Below, one piece after another: positions 63,293-64,000 of a DNA stretch of 64,000 nt. Under the pieces are notes generated by a model that did not search any database, had not been told where the DNA came from, and saw nothing but the letters and a program-made list of their open reading frames with translations. The stretch comes from Malurus cyaneus samueli (Eukaryota > Chordata > Aves > Passeriformes > Maluridae). A program made the translations under genes and the position numbers. Location: NCBI GenBank assembly GCA_009741485.1, contig CM019220.1, positions 30,113,891-30,177,890 on the forward strand. The letters run 5' to 3'. The stretch's first letter is position 1; every line of letters begins with the position of its first letter.

Positions 63293-64000
63293 TGGGTTAA
63301 CTGGGCAGGTGGCTCCCTCCTCCTCAGGACCGTGGGGGAAAAAAAAATATACAGCTTTAACCTGTTGAGCCTTTGTGATTACTTATGACAGTATTTTAAT
63401 TCATAAGTGCTGGAGTATGGACACAGCTCTGTCCATGGGGGAAGCTGGGACACGCTCACCATCCCACCTGCCTGGCCAGGGAGTGAGGGGCCTCTCCTGA
63501 GTTAAATCTGTTCCTCATGGAACGTCAGGAGCTGGAGATGCCAACTTGTTCCTTGGAAAATAACTTCAGGATTTAGGCTCCAGTGTCCCACAGGGAAATG
63601 CCAGCGCCCTGTCAGTCACAGCATCCCCAGAGAGCTGCGCTGCCAGAGGATATCCCAGTCCCTGCTCACCTGCACTTCCAGCCCGAGGGATTTGGCAGTG
63701 CCTTGTTTAACCCTTTGTCCTGTTTCTAGCCCAGTGTCTGACCCCTCGGATGGATGTGCATTTTTGAGAGTGAAATGCTCTGAACAAAGCGTCTCAGCGC
63801 AGCAGGAGTGGTGTGGCTTCCCCGAAGGGCATTTCTCAGGGGCAGCAGGGTTTAACATCAGCATTGCCACGCTCCTGGCAGCTCCCTGCTCTTCTCTCTG
63901 TGCTGCCTCCCTGTTGCTGTTTGGGCTTCCCTGCCCTTCCTCTGGCAGCTTGGCATCAGCACACCTAGGCCTTGCAAATGGAGGGCCGACTTCAGGGATG
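63293..64000. other. Gene-free right end of window
   Basis: Nothing recognisable as a gene or mobile element is seen to the right of the CR1 fragment. The DNA is moderately GC-rich and cut by the window end. Confidence 0.6.

Noticed and set aside
51653..64000. Search for TMEFF2 exons, the expected neighbour
   Set aside because: No sequence resembling its follistatin, EGF or cytoplasmic tail regions was seen; it probably lies outside the window.
1..64000. CRISPR arrays, tRNA or rRNA genes, operons, bacterial systems
   Set aside because: None recognised; the tandem repeats present lack spacer structure and the DNA is vertebrate in character.

Overview
This window looks like nuclear DNA from a bird. 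The evidence is a vertebrate two-exon cavin gene, two 5'-truncated CR1 LINE tails with the typical avian 3' end, one solitary retroviral LTR, and long AT-leaning gene-poor stretches. I cannot name the species. There is no bacterial, phage or CRISPR content.

Only one protein-coding gene can be supported: CAVIN2 (SDPR, serum deprivation response protein) on the minus strand. Exon 1 (50396..50788) lies in a CpG-rich promoter island. It encodes the N-terminus and the whole HR1 coiled coil. A phase-0 intron of about 7.1 kb follows. Exon 2 (42539..43333) encodes the acidic regions, the basic HR2 helix and the C-terminus. The joined reading frame is 395 codons. An AT-rich 3' UTR probably extends left to about 40750. 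The neighbours usual in mammals (NABP1 and TMEFF2) were not seen, so the flanks read as intergenic DNA.

Layout: 1..20200, gene-free; 20209..20476, low-complexity GGGATTTT block; 25195..25816, solo LTR on the minus strand; 33340..33610, isolated CpG-dense block with a perfect 39-bp tandem duplication; 40750..50788, CAVIN2; 44646..44992, CR1 tail inside its intron; 49464..50360, degenerate-to-homogeneous minisatellite ending just short of the exon 1 donor site; 50390..51060, CpG island; 51541..51630, eighteen perfect ATTCT units upstream of the promoter; 51640..64000, gene-free apart from a short CR1 tail near 63140..63292.

The most notable non-genic structures are the minisatellite next to the CAVIN2 donor site, the ATTCT tract near its promoter, and the unexplained CpG block at 33.4 kb. 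I did not find a convincing new multi-gene system.
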